Below, piece by piece: positions 34,997-43,773 of a DNA stretch of 64,000 nucleotides. The position numbers and the translations under genes were made by a program. The notes beneath the pieces were generated by a model, which was given only the letters and a program-made list of their open reading frames with translations, had not been told where the DNA came from and ran no database searches. Source of the stretch: Myxococcus stipitatus. GTDB lineage: Bacteria > Myxococcota > Myxococcia > Myxococcales > Myxococcaceae. Positions within the stretch are counted from its first letter, which is position 1; each line of letters starts with the position of its first letter. Location of the stretch: positions 2,728,001 to 2,792,000 of the forward strand of contig NZ_CP102770.1 in the NCBI RefSeq assembly GCF_038561935.1, given 5' to 3'.

Positions 34997-35896
34997 CCAC
35001 GTCTCCCTGGGAGTGAGGGGGACCACCTGATGGACCCAGAAGGGCATCGCGACGAGCCGTGGCTCGGCCTTCGTCTTGTCGGTCCAATCCAGGCGGAAGC
35101 CTCCCACCCACACCCGCTCAGTGGGGTTCACGCAATCCCCCACGACCACGAAGGGGGATGCGGAGAGGCTGCCTCCGGGCTTGATGCCGTCCTTCTCTCC
35201 GCCCGCGAGCTCGGTGGTCAACGACTCACCGGGCTTCAAGCAGATGACGGGCGCCTGGGTGTCGGTGCTCAGCATCGCGGCGCGCGAGACCACGCTCCCG
35301 CCATCGGTGTTGTGCTCGGTGTTGGCGTAGAGGAATCGCTGGCGCACCCCTCGAGGCTCCTTGCCGGTGTTGGTGACGGTGGCCTGGTACGAGAGGCCGG
35401 CGCGCGCCTCGGTGTGGGGCTGTCGGCGCTTGCCGGTCAGTGCGACGGTGATGCCTCGCTCGGTCTTCTCCATTCGCGCGGACGCGGCGGTGGAGTCCTC
35501 CTTCGCGACGAAGGGCCTGTCGGGCTTGAAGTACATCGTCCCCCTGCGAGGGAAAGGGGAGGGCTCGACCTTCAGCGAGCCCAACACCTTCTTGAAGCAC
35601 GCGAGTCGGGCTTGGAGACCCTTGGGTTCATCGGGTTGGTCCAGGCCCGCGAGCGTGTCGAGCTTCCCGTTCGCCTTGAACTTGAAGACCAGCGAGGGCG
35701 ACGCGCCCTGTTCAATCAGCGCGGCGAAGCCCTCCGCGCACGCATCCAGCGCCGCTTGCTTCGCGGCGAGCGCCTCGATGAGGCGATTGCCGGGGTCAGG
35801 GGAGAGCAGCGCGGTGTCCGACTCGTAGAGGACGCGGGTCGGTCCATCGGCTTCGGCCTGTGCGGCGAGGAGGAGCAGCGCGAGCGAGGCGAGCAT
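34991..35896 (-). CDS. Secreted protein of unknown function
   Basis: From the ATG at 35896, 301 residues with a short signal peptide (MLASLALLLLAAQAEA). The first half is helical with a region like FAALIEQGASPSLVFKFKANGKLD; the second half is beta-rich (VTNTGKEPRGVRQRFLYANTEH, then CLKPGESLTTELAGG), resembling exported proteins of myxobacteria with an Ig-like part. No named family. It has its own transcription unit between LysR and SDR genes. Confidence 0.7.
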   Translation of the reverse strand: MLASLALLLLAAQAEADGPTRVLYESDTALLSPDPGNRLIEALAAKQAALDACAEGFAALIEQGASPSLVFKFKANGKLDTLAGLDQPDEPKGLQARLACFKKVLGSLKVEPSPFPRRGTMYFKPDRPFVAKEDSTAASARMEKTERGITVALTGKRRQPHTEARAGLSYQATVTNTGKEPRGVRQRFLYANTEHNTDGGSVVSRAAMLSTDTQAPVICLKPGESLTTELAGGEKDGIKPGGSLSASPFVVVGDCVNPTERVWVGGFRLDWTDKTKAEPRLVAMPFWVHQVVPLTPRETWR

Positions 35897-35936
35897 GCGC
35901 GGATTCTGGCAGCACGCTCCGGATTTGCCAGTCTGC

Positions 35937-36680
35937 CTATGCCGAGCGGGCCAGCGCCACCGCGTCGGGCCCCGCGGGAAAGCGCAGCGTCCCCGAGGTG
36001 TCATTCGCGGCGCTCCACACGGCCTGCGCGACATCGGAGCCGCGCGTCACCAGGGCCGGCTGCCCCAGCGTGGCGAAGATGTGCTGGGCGAACGGCGCAT
36101 ACGGCTCGGGGAACAGCCCCTCCATCCGAGCGCTGCCGTTGCTCGTGAAGCGCGTATCGGGTCCATAGCCAGGCTCGACCAGCTTCACACGCAGGTTGAA
36201 GGCCTCGAGCTCGAACGCGAGCGACTCGGTGAACCCCTCGATGGCCACCTTGCTCGCGGTGTAGACGGCCACCAGCGGCATGGGCGCCAGCGTCGCGCTG
36301 GAGGTCACGTTCACGACCACGCCCGACTTGCGTGCGCGAAACCCTGGCAGCACCGCCTGCGTCATCGCCATGACGCCGAAGACGTTGGTCTCGAACACCT
36401 CTCGCACCGTAGCCATGGGCGTGGCCTCGAAGGCTCCCATGAGCCCGATGCCCGCGTTGTTGACGAGCACGTCGATGGGGCCGCTCGCCGCCAGCGCGGC
36501 GGTGATGCTCTCGGGCTTCGTCACGTCGAGCGGTACCACGCGCATCCGGTCCGAGCGGGGAAGGAGGTCCGCGCGGGGCGTCCTCATGGTGGCGACCACG
36601 TTCCATCCCTGGTCGTGGAAGTGGCGGGCCGTCTCGAGTCCATAGCCAGAGGAACATCCGGTGATGAGCACAGTCTTCAT
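35937..36680 (-). CDS. Short-chain dehydrogenase/reductase
   Basis: From the ATG at 36680, 247 residues. The Rossmann motif is TGCSSGYG (TGxxxGxG), the NNAG motif is present (VLVNNAGIG), and the catalytic Tyr-Lys pair is in YTASK, with Ser in VTSSATLAP. A classical NAD(P)-dependent oxidoreductase; the substrate is not readable. Divergent from the AraC gene at 36789; a 7-bp inverted repeat lies between them. Confidence 0.92.
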   Translation of the reverse strand: MKTVLITGCSSGYGLETARHFHDQGWNVVATMRTPRADLLPRSDRMRVVPLDVTKPESITAALAASGPIDVLVNNAGIGLMGAFEATPMATVREVFETNVFGVMAMTQAVLPGFRARKSGVVVNVTSSATLAPMPLVAVYTASKVAIEGFTESLAFELEAFNLRVKLVEPGYGPDTRFTSNGSARMEGLFPEPYAPFAQHIFATLGQPALVTRGSDVAQAVWSAANDTSGTLRFPAGPDAVALARSA

Positions 36681-36739
36681 GAGGGTCTCCTTGCCGCGGG
36701 TCTCGCGGCGTTGATGTGATGAAGGTACGCGCGTCACTC

Positions 36740-36764
36740 CGGACGCTCCACCATGTGGCGTCCG
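36740..36764. promoter_or_regulatory. Candidate AraC operator
   Basis: CGGACGC (36740-36746) and GCGTCCG (36758-36764) form a perfect inverted repeat with an 11-bp spacer, in the 108 bp between the divergent SDR and AraC genes. A regulator site is plausible; AraC proteins more often use direct repeats. Confidence 0.4.
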
Positions 36765-36788
36765 TATTTCTTTTGCTAGAGTCCAGGC

Positions 36789-37685
36789 ATGACCGACCCC
36801 CTCTCGGAAGTCATCGCGCTGCTGCAGCCAAGGGCTGTCTTCTCGAAAGGCATCAGCGGGGCTGGCGCCTGGGGTGTTCGCTACTCGGACTTCGGCCAGC
36901 CGAGCTTCAGCGCCGTGCTCGAAGGGCGCTGTCGCCTGGCCGTCGATGGCCAGCCACCCCTCACGCTGGAGGCGGGGGATTTCGTGCTCCTGCCGGCCAC
37001 GCCGGGCTTCACCCTCTCTGGTTTCGAGCCGGTGATTCCCGCGCGCGTCGACCCCAAGCTGGCCCCCGTGGCGAAGGGAGAGGTGCGCCACGGCCGGCGA
37101 GGTGGCCGCCCGGACGTGCGTCTGCTCGGGGGGTACTTCGTCTTCGACTCACCCGACGCGGCGCTGATGGTGTCGCTCCTCCCCGCCGTGGTGCATGTGC
37201 GCGGCGTGGCGCGGCTCTCCACGCTGGTGCAGCTCGTCAGCGATGAGACGAGTGAAGAGCGCTCGGGCCGGGACCTCGTGCTGACGCGGCTGGTGGAGCT
37301 GCTGCTCATCGAGGCGCTGCGGTCGACCTCGGGTGACGACACACCCCCAGGACTCCTGCGCGGCCTGGCGGATGTGCGGCTCGCGCCCGCGATACGGCAG
37401 ATGCACCGACACCTGACGCGCTCGTGGACCGTGGCGCAGCTGGCCAAGAGCGCGGCACTCTCGCGGTCAGCCTTCTTCGAGCGCTTCACGCGCACGGTGG
37501 GGTTGCCCCCGATGGAGTACCTGCTCGACTGGCGGATGGCTGTCGCGAGAGGACTGCTGCGTCGTCGGGAGCTCTCCATCAGCGAGGTGGCCGAGCGCGT
37601 GGGGTACAGCTCGGCGAGCACCTTCACCGCCGCGTTCAGCAAGCACGCGGGACAGCCCCCAGGGCGCTTCGCGCGCGCGAGCTGA
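36789..37685 (+). CDS. AraC-family regulator with cupin-like N-terminus
   Basis: A 298-residue protein. The N-terminal 180 residues match the cupin_6-type sensor (LEGRCRLAVDGQPPLTLEAGDFVLLPATPGF); residues about 195-295 carry the double HTH of AraC (WTVAQLAKSAALSRSAFFERFTRTVGLPPMEYLLDWRM, then ISEVAERVGYSSASTFTAAF). It probably controls the divergent SDR gene. Confidence 0.9.
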   Translation: MTDPLSEVIALLQPRAVFSKGISGAGAWGVRYSDFGQPSFSAVLEGRCRLAVDGQPPLTLEAGDFVLLPATPGFTLSGFEPVIPARVDPKLAPVAKGEVRHGRRGGRPDVRLLGGYFVFDSPDAALMVSLLPAVVHVRGVARLSTLVQLVSDETSEERSGRDLVLTRLVELLLIEALRSTSGDDTPPGLLRGLADVRLAPAIRQMHRHLTRSWTVAQLAKSAALSRSAFFERFTRTVGLPPMEYLLDWRMAVARGLLRRRELSISEVAERVGYSSASTFTAAFSKHAGQPPGRFARAS

Positions 37686-37787
37686 CACGGGTCGCGGCGA
37701 GGTTGAATCGCGCCTTGGCAATCGTTCCGGCCCGTCGCCGTACCGTCACGCGAGCGGCCGGGCAGGGTTTCGCGGAATCGAAGGTGG

Positions 37788-38927
37788 ATGATGCGCAAGG
37801 AAGCGTGGGTCTTGGCGGTGGCGCTGCTTCTGGGAGGATTTCAAGTACGGGCACAGGCGCAAGAAGCGCCGGGCCCACGGTCTCGAGCGGAGGCCGTGGA
37901 GGTCATCGCGGGACTCCGGAAGATTGTCGCCCCCGAAGGGCTGGAGCGCAGCGAGAAGGTCCGTATCGGAGGCATCGACCAATGGGTGTCGGTCCGCAGC
38001 CGGGACCTGCGCAATCCCGTGCTGCTCGTGTTCCATGGCGGCCCTGGCTGGGTTTCGATGCCGACGAGCTGGTACACCGCCCACGGCTGGGATGAGTTCT
38101 TCACCGTCATCCAGTGGGACCAGCGCGGCGCGGGAAGGTCGTATGCCGCGAACGACCCCGCGACGGTTGCTCCCACCCTGACGCTCGAGCGGATGCACGC
38201 CGATGCCGAGGAGATGGTCGCGTGGGCGCGCAAGACGTTCGGCAAGGAGAAGATCTTCGTCCTCGGCCACAGCTGGGGAAGCGTCCTGGGGCTCACGCTC
38301 GCGGCGAAGCACCCGGAGTGGCTCCACGCGTATATCGGCGCCGCCCAGGCCGTCGATGCGCGGGAGAGCGAGCGGCGCGGCTGGGCCTGGGCGATGGAGC
38401 AGGCGCGCGCGGCGAAGAATGAAGAAGCGATTCGCGAGCTCAGCTCGATTGCCCCTTATGGCGTGGGCAAGGAGCCGCCGCCGGTGAAGGACATCATGCT
38501 CCAGCGCCGCTGGCTCAACTTCTACGGCGGGGCCGCGTATCGCCGTCCCAATGCGGGCTTCGAGGCCGCCGCGGTGAACCTGTCACCCGAATACACCGAT
38601 GAAGACGTGCGCCAGGTCTGGAATGGGGAGTCGCTCTCGTTCGAGAAGCTGCTCTCCTCGATTCTGACGACGGACCTGTCGCACGTGAAGCGGTTGAAGA
38701 CACCGGTGCTGTTGTTCTTGGGACGTCATGACCGGAATGTCTCGGCGCCGGTGGCCGCGGAATGGTTCGCGGGGCTCAAGGCCCCGTCGAAGCGCATCGT
38801 CTGGTTCGAGCAGTCCGCGCACGAGATGATGGCCGAGGAGCCGGGCAAGGTGCTGCTCTCCCTGGTCCTCCATGCCCGTCCCTTCGCTGAACGTGTCGGC
38901 GACGTCGCGCCTGGAGTTTCCAAGTAG
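37788..38927 (+). CDS. Secreted alpha/beta hydrolase, proline iminopeptidase-like (S33)
   Basis: A 379-residue protein with a signal peptide (MMRKEAWVLAVALLLGGFQVRAQA). Motifs: oxyanion hole HGGPG, nucleophile Ser in GHSWGS, and catalytic His in SAHEMM. HGGPG followed by the WDQRGAGRS segment is typical of prolyl aminopeptidase/S33 enzymes. Export suggests use of peptides from prey or medium. A second hydrolase gene follows on the same strand. Confidence 0.88.
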   Translation: MMRKEAWVLAVALLLGGFQVRAQAQEAPGPRSRAEAVEVIAGLRKIVAPEGLERSEKVRIGGIDQWVSVRSRDLRNPVLLVFHGGPGWVSMPTSWYTAHGWDEFFTVIQWDQRGAGRSYAANDPATVAPTLTLERMHADAEEMVAWARKTFGKEKIFVLGHSWGSVLGLTLAAKHPEWLHAYIGAAQAVDARESERRGWAWAMEQARAAKNEEAIRELSSIAPYGVGKEPPPVKDIMLQRRWLNFYGGAAYRRPNAGFEAAAVNLSPEYTDEDVRQVWNGESLSFEKLLSSILTTDLSHVKRLKTPVLLFLGRHDRNVSAPVAAEWFAGLKAPSKRIVWFEQSAHEMMAEEPGKVLLSLVLHARPFAERVGDVAPGVSK

Positions 38928-38974
38928 AGAGGCGAGGGGAGGTGTTCTACAAGCGGGGCTTGGGTGGAACACTC

Positions 38975-39961
38975 ATGACTCGCTCGCCATTGTCTCCCGA
39001 CTTTGATCCGCAGCTGGCACCCTTGCTCCCTCCGCTGGAGGGCTATGTCCCCGTGCAGATGACGTTGGAGCAGCTGGCGCACTTCCGCCAGCTCAGCCAC
39101 GTGACGCGGGAGACCCTGATCGGGGATGCGGAGGTCAGCTGTGTGGACCACACCATCCGTGGGTATCAGGGCGCGGACATCGAGGTCTCCGTCATCGCCC
39201 GGAAGGACCACGCGGTTCCCGGGCCCGCCGTCTATCTCATCCATGGAGGCGGCATGGTGATGGGGACGCGCTTCGCTGGAGCGCGTCCGCTGGTGGACTG
39301 GGCCCTTCGTCACGATGCGGTCTGCGTGACGGTCGAGTACCGCCTGGCCCCCGAGCATCCCGCGCCCACCCTGGTGGAGGACTGCTACGCCGGACTGACG
39401 TGGATGGCGGCACACGCGGAGATGCTGCGGTTCAACCCAGACCAGCTCGTCATCTTCGGAGGGAGCGGTGGCGGCGGGCTCGCGGCGGGGACCACGCTGC
39501 TGGCGAGGGATCGGCAGGGGCCTCGGCTGTTGGGTCAGCTGTTGCAGTGCCCGATGCTGGATGACCGGAACGAGACGGGCTCGGCGCACCGGTACGATGG
39601 GGTGGGGGTGTGGGACCGGACCAGCAATCTGACGGCATGGCGGGCCGTGCTGGGAGACCGCTGTGGGGGACCCGACGTGTCTCCCTATTCCGCGCCCGCG
39701 CGTGCCTCGGACTTGAGCCGGCTGCCTCCGACCTTCATCGACGTGGGGGGCGCGGAGACGTTCCGCGATGAGGCGGTCGCCTATGCGCGCGGAATCCTGG
39801 CGGCGGGAGGGGAGTGCGAGCTGCACGTCTGGGGCGGAGCCTTCCATGGCTTCTATGACATCGCCCCCCAGTCGGAGCTGGCGCGTGCGTGCATCGCGGC
39901 GCGGGACTCGTGGCTCGCGCGGATGTTCGCCCGGGGAGCGATGGGCTCTCGCGGGCCGTGA
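38975..39961 (+). CDS. Hormone-sensitive lipase-family esterase
   Basis: From the ATG at 38975, 328 residues (a GTG at 38942 directly after GGGGAGG is possible). Motifs: HGGGM, nucleophile Ser in GGSGGGG (family GDSAGG), acid Asp likely in GGAETFRDE, and His in GAFHGFY. A cytoplasmic carboxylesterase of the alpha/beta-hydrolase-3 family. Lies 47 bp after the S33 gene, so it may share a message. Confidence 0.87.
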   Translation: MTRSPLSPDFDPQLAPLLPPLEGYVPVQMTLEQLAHFRQLSHVTRETLIGDAEVSCVDHTIRGYQGADIEVSVIARKDHAVPGPAVYLIHGGGMVMGTRFAGARPLVDWALRHDAVCVTVEYRLAPEHPAPTLVEDCYAGLTWMAAHAEMLRFNPDQLVIFGGSGGGGLAAGTTLLARDRQGPRLLGQLLQCPMLDDRNETGSAHRYDGVGVWDRTSNLTAWRAVLGDRCGGPDVSPYSAPARASDLSRLPPTFIDVGGAETFRDEAVAYARGILAAGGECELHVWGGAFHGFYDIAPQSELARACIAARDSWLARMFARGAMGSRGP

Positions 39962-39970
39962 GCGCGGCCG

Positions 39971-41152
39971 TCATGGGCTGGGCTCCCCAGCGTGGAGTGC
40001 TCGCGGGCGGAGTGAGTAGTCCTTGCGCACGAGCCCTCTCCAGAGTGCTTCGAGCGGCCCGCGTCCGAAGTGTCTCGACCAGAGGCTCGCGAGCAGGACC
40101 TGGGCCGTCCAGAAGGCGCAGGCCGCGAGGAAGAGGGTCGAGCGGCTCCACGTCCCGAAGGCGCCCAGGCCGTGTCCGCCGAAGAGCAGCGTCCCGAGGA
40201 GGGACTGCATCAGGTAGGCGGTGAAGGCGACACCGCCAAGGGACGCGATGGCCCGCGTGGGTGGGGCCTTCGCGAAGCGCCGCGCCAGTGCGAGCACGGC
40301 GCTCCCAATGGCCAATGCGAGGGGGATGGCTCCGACCTCGTGCAGGACCTGCGCGAACAGCCAGGCGCGGGGAGCGAATCCCCAGGCGAGCTGCACGGCG
40401 ATGCCCGCGCCTGTCACCGCGAGGCCAGACACCCAGAGCAGGAGGGTGGCTCGAGGAGGCGGGGTGGTGCCCTCGAACAGTCCCCGTTGGAGCGCCGCCA
40501 TGCCGAGCAGCATGAAGCCCGCGGCCCTCCAGCCGGTCTCGTAGAGGAGCGCGGAGGTCTGTCCCGAGAAGGCAATCGCAGCCCGGACGGGAAGCTGGGT
40601 CAGCCAGTCGCCCCGGAAGGCCGCGAGCTCGCCCTCGACGGTGCGCGCGTCGAGGTACTTGAGGAACTCGTCGAGAATGGAATGGGGGAGGTGGTCGAAC
40701 GCGAGGGCGGTCGCCAGGGCGAGTACGGGGCCGACCGAGATGAGCACGAGGCCCAGGCGCAGCTGCCGCTGAGGAGACCAGGTCCGTGCGCCGACGACCA
40801 GCATGCCGACGACGCCGTAGGTGAAGAGGACGTCGCCGTACCAGACGCCGTAGGCATGCAACACCCCGAAGACGATGAGCCACGCGAGCCGGCGACGGGG
40901 ACGTGTGTCGTCGCCCCCGAGCACGAGTGACGCGCCGAAGAGCATGGCGAACAGGTTGAGGAACTTGCAGTCGAAGAGGAGCCGGCCGAGGACCCACGCG
41001 ATTCCGTCGAGGCCCGCGAGCGAGCCGAACACGGTGGGATTCAGGTAGGCCGCGACGGGCATCGCGAAGGATTGAATGTTCATCACGAGGATGCCGAGCA
41101 GGCAGAAGCCCCTCAGGACATCGAGCGGGGCGAGGCGGGCGCGTTGGCTCAT
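39971..41152 (-). CDS. DUF418 (YeiB-like) integral membrane protein
   Basis: A 393-residue protein with about nine to ten hydrophobic helices and the DUF418 signature, starting with LDVLRGFCLLGILVMNIQSF near the N-terminus and ending with the C-terminal domain (FGRGPLEALWRGLV). The function of the family is unknown. It lies in the inner membrane and is divergent from a TetR gene with 81 bp between the starts, so it is probably repressed by it. Confidence 0.9.
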   Translation of the reverse strand: MSQRARLAPLDVLRGFCLLGILVMNIQSFAMPVAAYLNPTVFGSLAGLDGIAWVLGRLLFDCKFLNLFAMLFGASLVLGGDDTRPRRRLAWLIVFGVLHAYGVWYGDVLFTYGVVGMLVVGARTWSPQRQLRLGLVLISVGPVLALATALAFDHLPHSILDEFLKYLDARTVEGELAAFRGDWLTQLPVRAAIAFSGQTSALLYETGWRAAGFMLLGMAALQRGLFEGTTPPPRATLLLWVSGLAVTGAGIAVQLAWGFAPRAWLFAQVLHEVGAIPLALAIGSAVLALARRFAKAPPTRAIASLGGVAFTAYLMQSLLGTLLFGGHGLGAFGTWSRSTLFLAACAFWTAQVLLASLWSRHFGRGPLEALWRGLVRKDYSLRPRALHAGEPSP

Positions 41153-41233
41153 GCACTGAAAATATGGAAGGATGCTCGCGTTCTCGACTCGCGCCGGACT
41201 CGCATTCGGGCGGCAGTGGACAGGAGGGCGTGG

Positions 41234-41932
41234 ATGCGTGCGACAGCTCGGGGTTCTCGTCGGGCGGGGACTCGAAAGCAGCCTTCGCAGACCCGCAGCA
41301 AGGCGCTGGTCGATGCGCTGATTCAGACAACTGCTCGCGTTCTGCTCCGCGATGGCTGGCAGGCGTTGACCACCAACCGGATTGCGCGTGATGCCGGGGT
41401 CAGCGTGGGCAGCCTGTACCAGTACTTCCCGAACAAGGAAGCGCTGCTGCTCGCGCTGATCGAGCGCATCGCCGACGAGATGACGGACCGGCTGATTGAA
41501 GTGGGCTCGGCGCTTCGTGACGCCCCCGTCGAGGAGGGAATCGTGACGATTGTTCGCGCCGCGCTCGATGTCTCACGCCGCGATGCGCCGCTCTATCGGG
41601 CGGTGCTCGTCGAGCTGCCTCGGCAAGGGGCACTGGAGCTCTTCGAGCGGGTCAACCGGAGGCTCGCCGATGCGCTGACGGAATGGCTGGTGGCTCGGCG
41701 TGATGAGCTCGAGGTCGTCGACCCGTCGCTCACGGCCCATGTCCTGGTGACCTCGCTCGATGCGCTCACGGACCACGCACTGCTCTTCCATCCGGAGCTG
41801 CTCGAAAGCCCGCGCTTCGAGCAGGAGCTCCATGCGCTGGTCTCGGGCTATCTTGGAGTGCGTCGACCCAAGTCGCACCCTCGACGAGGAGGCTCACGGG
41901 CTCGCTCGTCGCGCGGTGGTGTGGGGCACTGA
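41234..41932 (+). CDS. TetR-family transcriptional regulator
   Basis: From the ATG at 41234 (GGAGGG upstream), 232 residues. The HTH is clear (ALTTNRIARDAGVSVGSLYQYFPNKEALLLALIERI), then an AcrR-type helical domain (TetR_C_17-like). It is divergent from the DUF418 gene. The next gene starts 12 bp after its stop and could be co-transcribed. Confidence 0.9.
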   Translation: MRATARGSRRAGTRKQPSQTRSKALVDALIQTTARVLLRDGWQALTTNRIARDAGVSVGSLYQYFPNKEALLLALIERIADEMTDRLIEVGSALRDAPVEEGIVTIVRAALDVSRRDAPLYRAVLVELPRQGALELFERVNRRLADALTEWLVARRDELEVVDPSLTAHVLVTSLDALTDHALLFHPELLESPRFEQELHALVSGYLGVRRPKSHPRRGGSRARSSRGGVGH

Positions 41933-41944
41933 GAGCGTGGCGCC

Positions 41945-43108
41945 GTGACCATCACCTACTACCCCGACCGTACCGTGACGTCGTCGAGTGGCCGGTTCAC
42001 GCTGTCGGCGACTTCGAGCCGCGGCCGGAGTGGGTTCGGCTACAGGCTTGTCGAGCACACTCCGGGGACTCAGGAGCCGCGGGTCGTCTGGGAGCGAGCG
42101 CCCGAGGAAGGAGCGTCGCCTCCTCAACGGCTCTGGGTATCGGATGACGGGTGGGGGGTTCTTCGCCTGCGTGGCTTCCGCCCTCGGTTCGTCGCCTTCG
42201 CGCCGTCGGGGCAGGAGGTCCTCCGCGTGCGCATCCTCCGCGTGGATGAAGACCCCGGAGCGCGACCTGGGGTCGTGTGGCGCGCCGACAATTTTCGGGG
42301 GGGCGCCTCGGATGATTCCTGGGCCAGGTATTCGTGGTCCTATTTTCACAGCCACGAGGGCTCACGCCTCTTCGTCTTCCGGACGTTCACGGGGCAGCGC
42401 CTCGTGCTCAATCTGTCTGGAGCTGTGCTCGAGCGAGAGGACTCCCTCGCGTGGCCTGGGCTCGATGCGGCGGAGCGGGGTGGGGTTTCGGACTTCCTGC
42501 GGGAGGTGACCGCGCAGCGGAGGGCGTTCGCGAGCGAAGCGTCTCACGAGGAGGCTGAGCGCATCGTGGCGGCCCTCCATCTGGTGGGCGAGCATCGCAT
42601 CCTGTCCGCCGTGCCGTATCTCCGGCAGTGGGAGGAAGTGGACCTCCCACGCTTCATGGAGAGAAGCCTCGCATTCGGTGATGAGGGCAAGACGTGGCTG
42701 GAAGGGCAGACGTTTCGCCCGGTCGCGCAGCATTCGCTCCGGATGCTCGGGCAGCGACCCGAAGGACATGCGACGTACCATTTCCTCGAGGGGGACGATG
42801 AGCGTCGCCTCCCCATGCGGGAGTCCTCTTCAGACCGCCGCGCACGGGCGACGGCGCTTCATGAGAACCTCTCCGCGGCCCAGGTCCTGAGCCTGCTGGG
42901 CGCTCCGGACGACGTCCTGGCGCAGGAGCGAGAATCGGATGGGGCGTTCCAGTCGACTGAGGAATGGGCCTACGACACCCTGCTTCCGTCGGGACAGTGG
43001 CTGACGCTCACGCTCATCTGGGAGTCGCGTGGCCTCGTCTCCATCCACGAAGCCCCCGCTGATGGGGCACAAGTCGAGGAACGGTCGCAGCGATTCTTCG
43101 ACCGCTGA
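41945..43108 (+). CDS. Uncharacterised protein with BamE/SmpA-like C-terminus
   Basis: A 387-residue protein starting at GTG 41945. There is no signal peptide. The first 150 residues are beta-rich. The last 70 (NLSAAQVLSLLGAPDDV, then WAYDTLLPSGQWLTLTLIWESRGLVSIHE) resemble the BamE/SmpA fold pattern (xxxQVxxLLGxPD, then WxY), which occurs in small outer-membrane lipoproteins and some cytoplasmic proteins. The resemblance is by eye. Confidence 0.6.
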   Translation: MTITYYPDRTVTSSSGRFTLSATSSRGRSGFGYRLVEHTPGTQEPRVVWERAPEEGASPPQRLWVSDDGWGVLRLRGFRPRFVAFAPSGQEVLRVRILRVDEDPGARPGVVWRADNFRGGASDDSWARYSWSYFHSHEGSRLFVFRTFTGQRLVLNLSGAVLEREDSLAWPGLDAAERGGVSDFLREVTAQRRAFASEASHEEAERIVAALHLVGEHRILSAVPYLRQWEEVDLPRFMERSLAFGDEGKTWLEGQTFRPVAQHSLRMLGQRPEGHATYHFLEGDDERRLPMRESSSDRRARATALHENLSAAQVLSLLGAPDDVLAQERESDGAFQSTEEWAYDTLLPSGQWLTLTLIWESRGLVSIHEAPADGAQVEERSQRFFDR

Positions 43109-43254
43109 GTCGCGTACGAATGGACCTCGCGGAAACGGAGGCAATGGGCCATCAGTCGATGCACATGACGCGACGTGTCGGTTCGGCTCGCATCCGTGAG
43201 ACAAATCCGTAACAATCCCTGGATGAACCTGCGACGCTCGATTCTCTCCTTGAG

Positions 43255-43707
43255 ATGAATGGCAGTCAGCATGTCCTGACCAGCGCCTACTTCGGCTACG
43301 AGGAGCCCAAGGACCCCAGCGCGCCGTGGGAGCTGTGGATCGAGCTCAACAATGGCAATCCAGATGAGTGCCCGTCCGAGACCGCGCCCGTGCCGCCCCA
43401 GCTCGTCAATGTCTACAAGGTGACCGTCCCCGTGGACACGAAGCCGCAGACCGGAATCGGCGACGGCGAGGCGCGCGCGACGCTGGTTGATTTCGAGGGC
43501 GTGCTCACCACGGCGTATTTCCTCCACAGCACGAAGCTCACCTTCACGCCCGCGAAGGCCTCGCTGTGCCCCTCCTGCGCGAAGGAGGGCAAGCCCCCCG
43601 CGTCGCACTTCGTGGCCTTCGGCGTGAACGGCGTCTACCCGGACGGCTCGCTCACCGGGCACGCGTACGCGACCTACTGCCCCTCGCTCGACAAGTTCCA
43701 GAAGTAG
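43255..43707 (+). CDS. Unknown protein, N-terminus probably lost
   Basis: A 150-residue open frame. The core is beta-rich with a CPSCAKEG motif and looks like a secreted protein, but the visible start (MNGSQHVLTSAYFGYEE) has no signal peptide. Just upstream in another frame (ATG at 43223) lies MNLRRSILSLR, a typical start of a signal peptide that stops at a TGA at 43256. A small deletion or frameshift may have removed the rest of the signal. It could be a broken gene or have a different true start. Confidence 0.5.
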   Translation: MNGSQHVLTSAYFGYEEPKDPSAPWELWIELNNGNPDECPSETAPVPPQLVNVYKVTVPVDTKPQTGIGDGEARATLVDFEGVLTTAYFLHSTKLTFTPAKASLCPSCAKEGKPPASHFVAFGVNGVYPDGSLTGHAYATYCPSLDKFQK

Positions 43708-43714
43708 TGACCAC

Positions 43715-43744
43715 GGCCCGGCTCACGTGACTGTGAGCCGGGCC
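43715..43744. terminator. Strong bidirectional hairpin
   Basis: GGCCCGGCTCAC (43715-43726) pairs perfectly with GTGAGCCGGGCC (43733-43744) with a 6-nt loop, between the convergent stops at 43707 and 43774. It is flanked by further complementary bases (GTGACC and GGTCAC). Confidence 0.7.
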
Positions 43745-43773
43745 CGCCTGGGCAGCGGTCACTCCGTTGCGCA

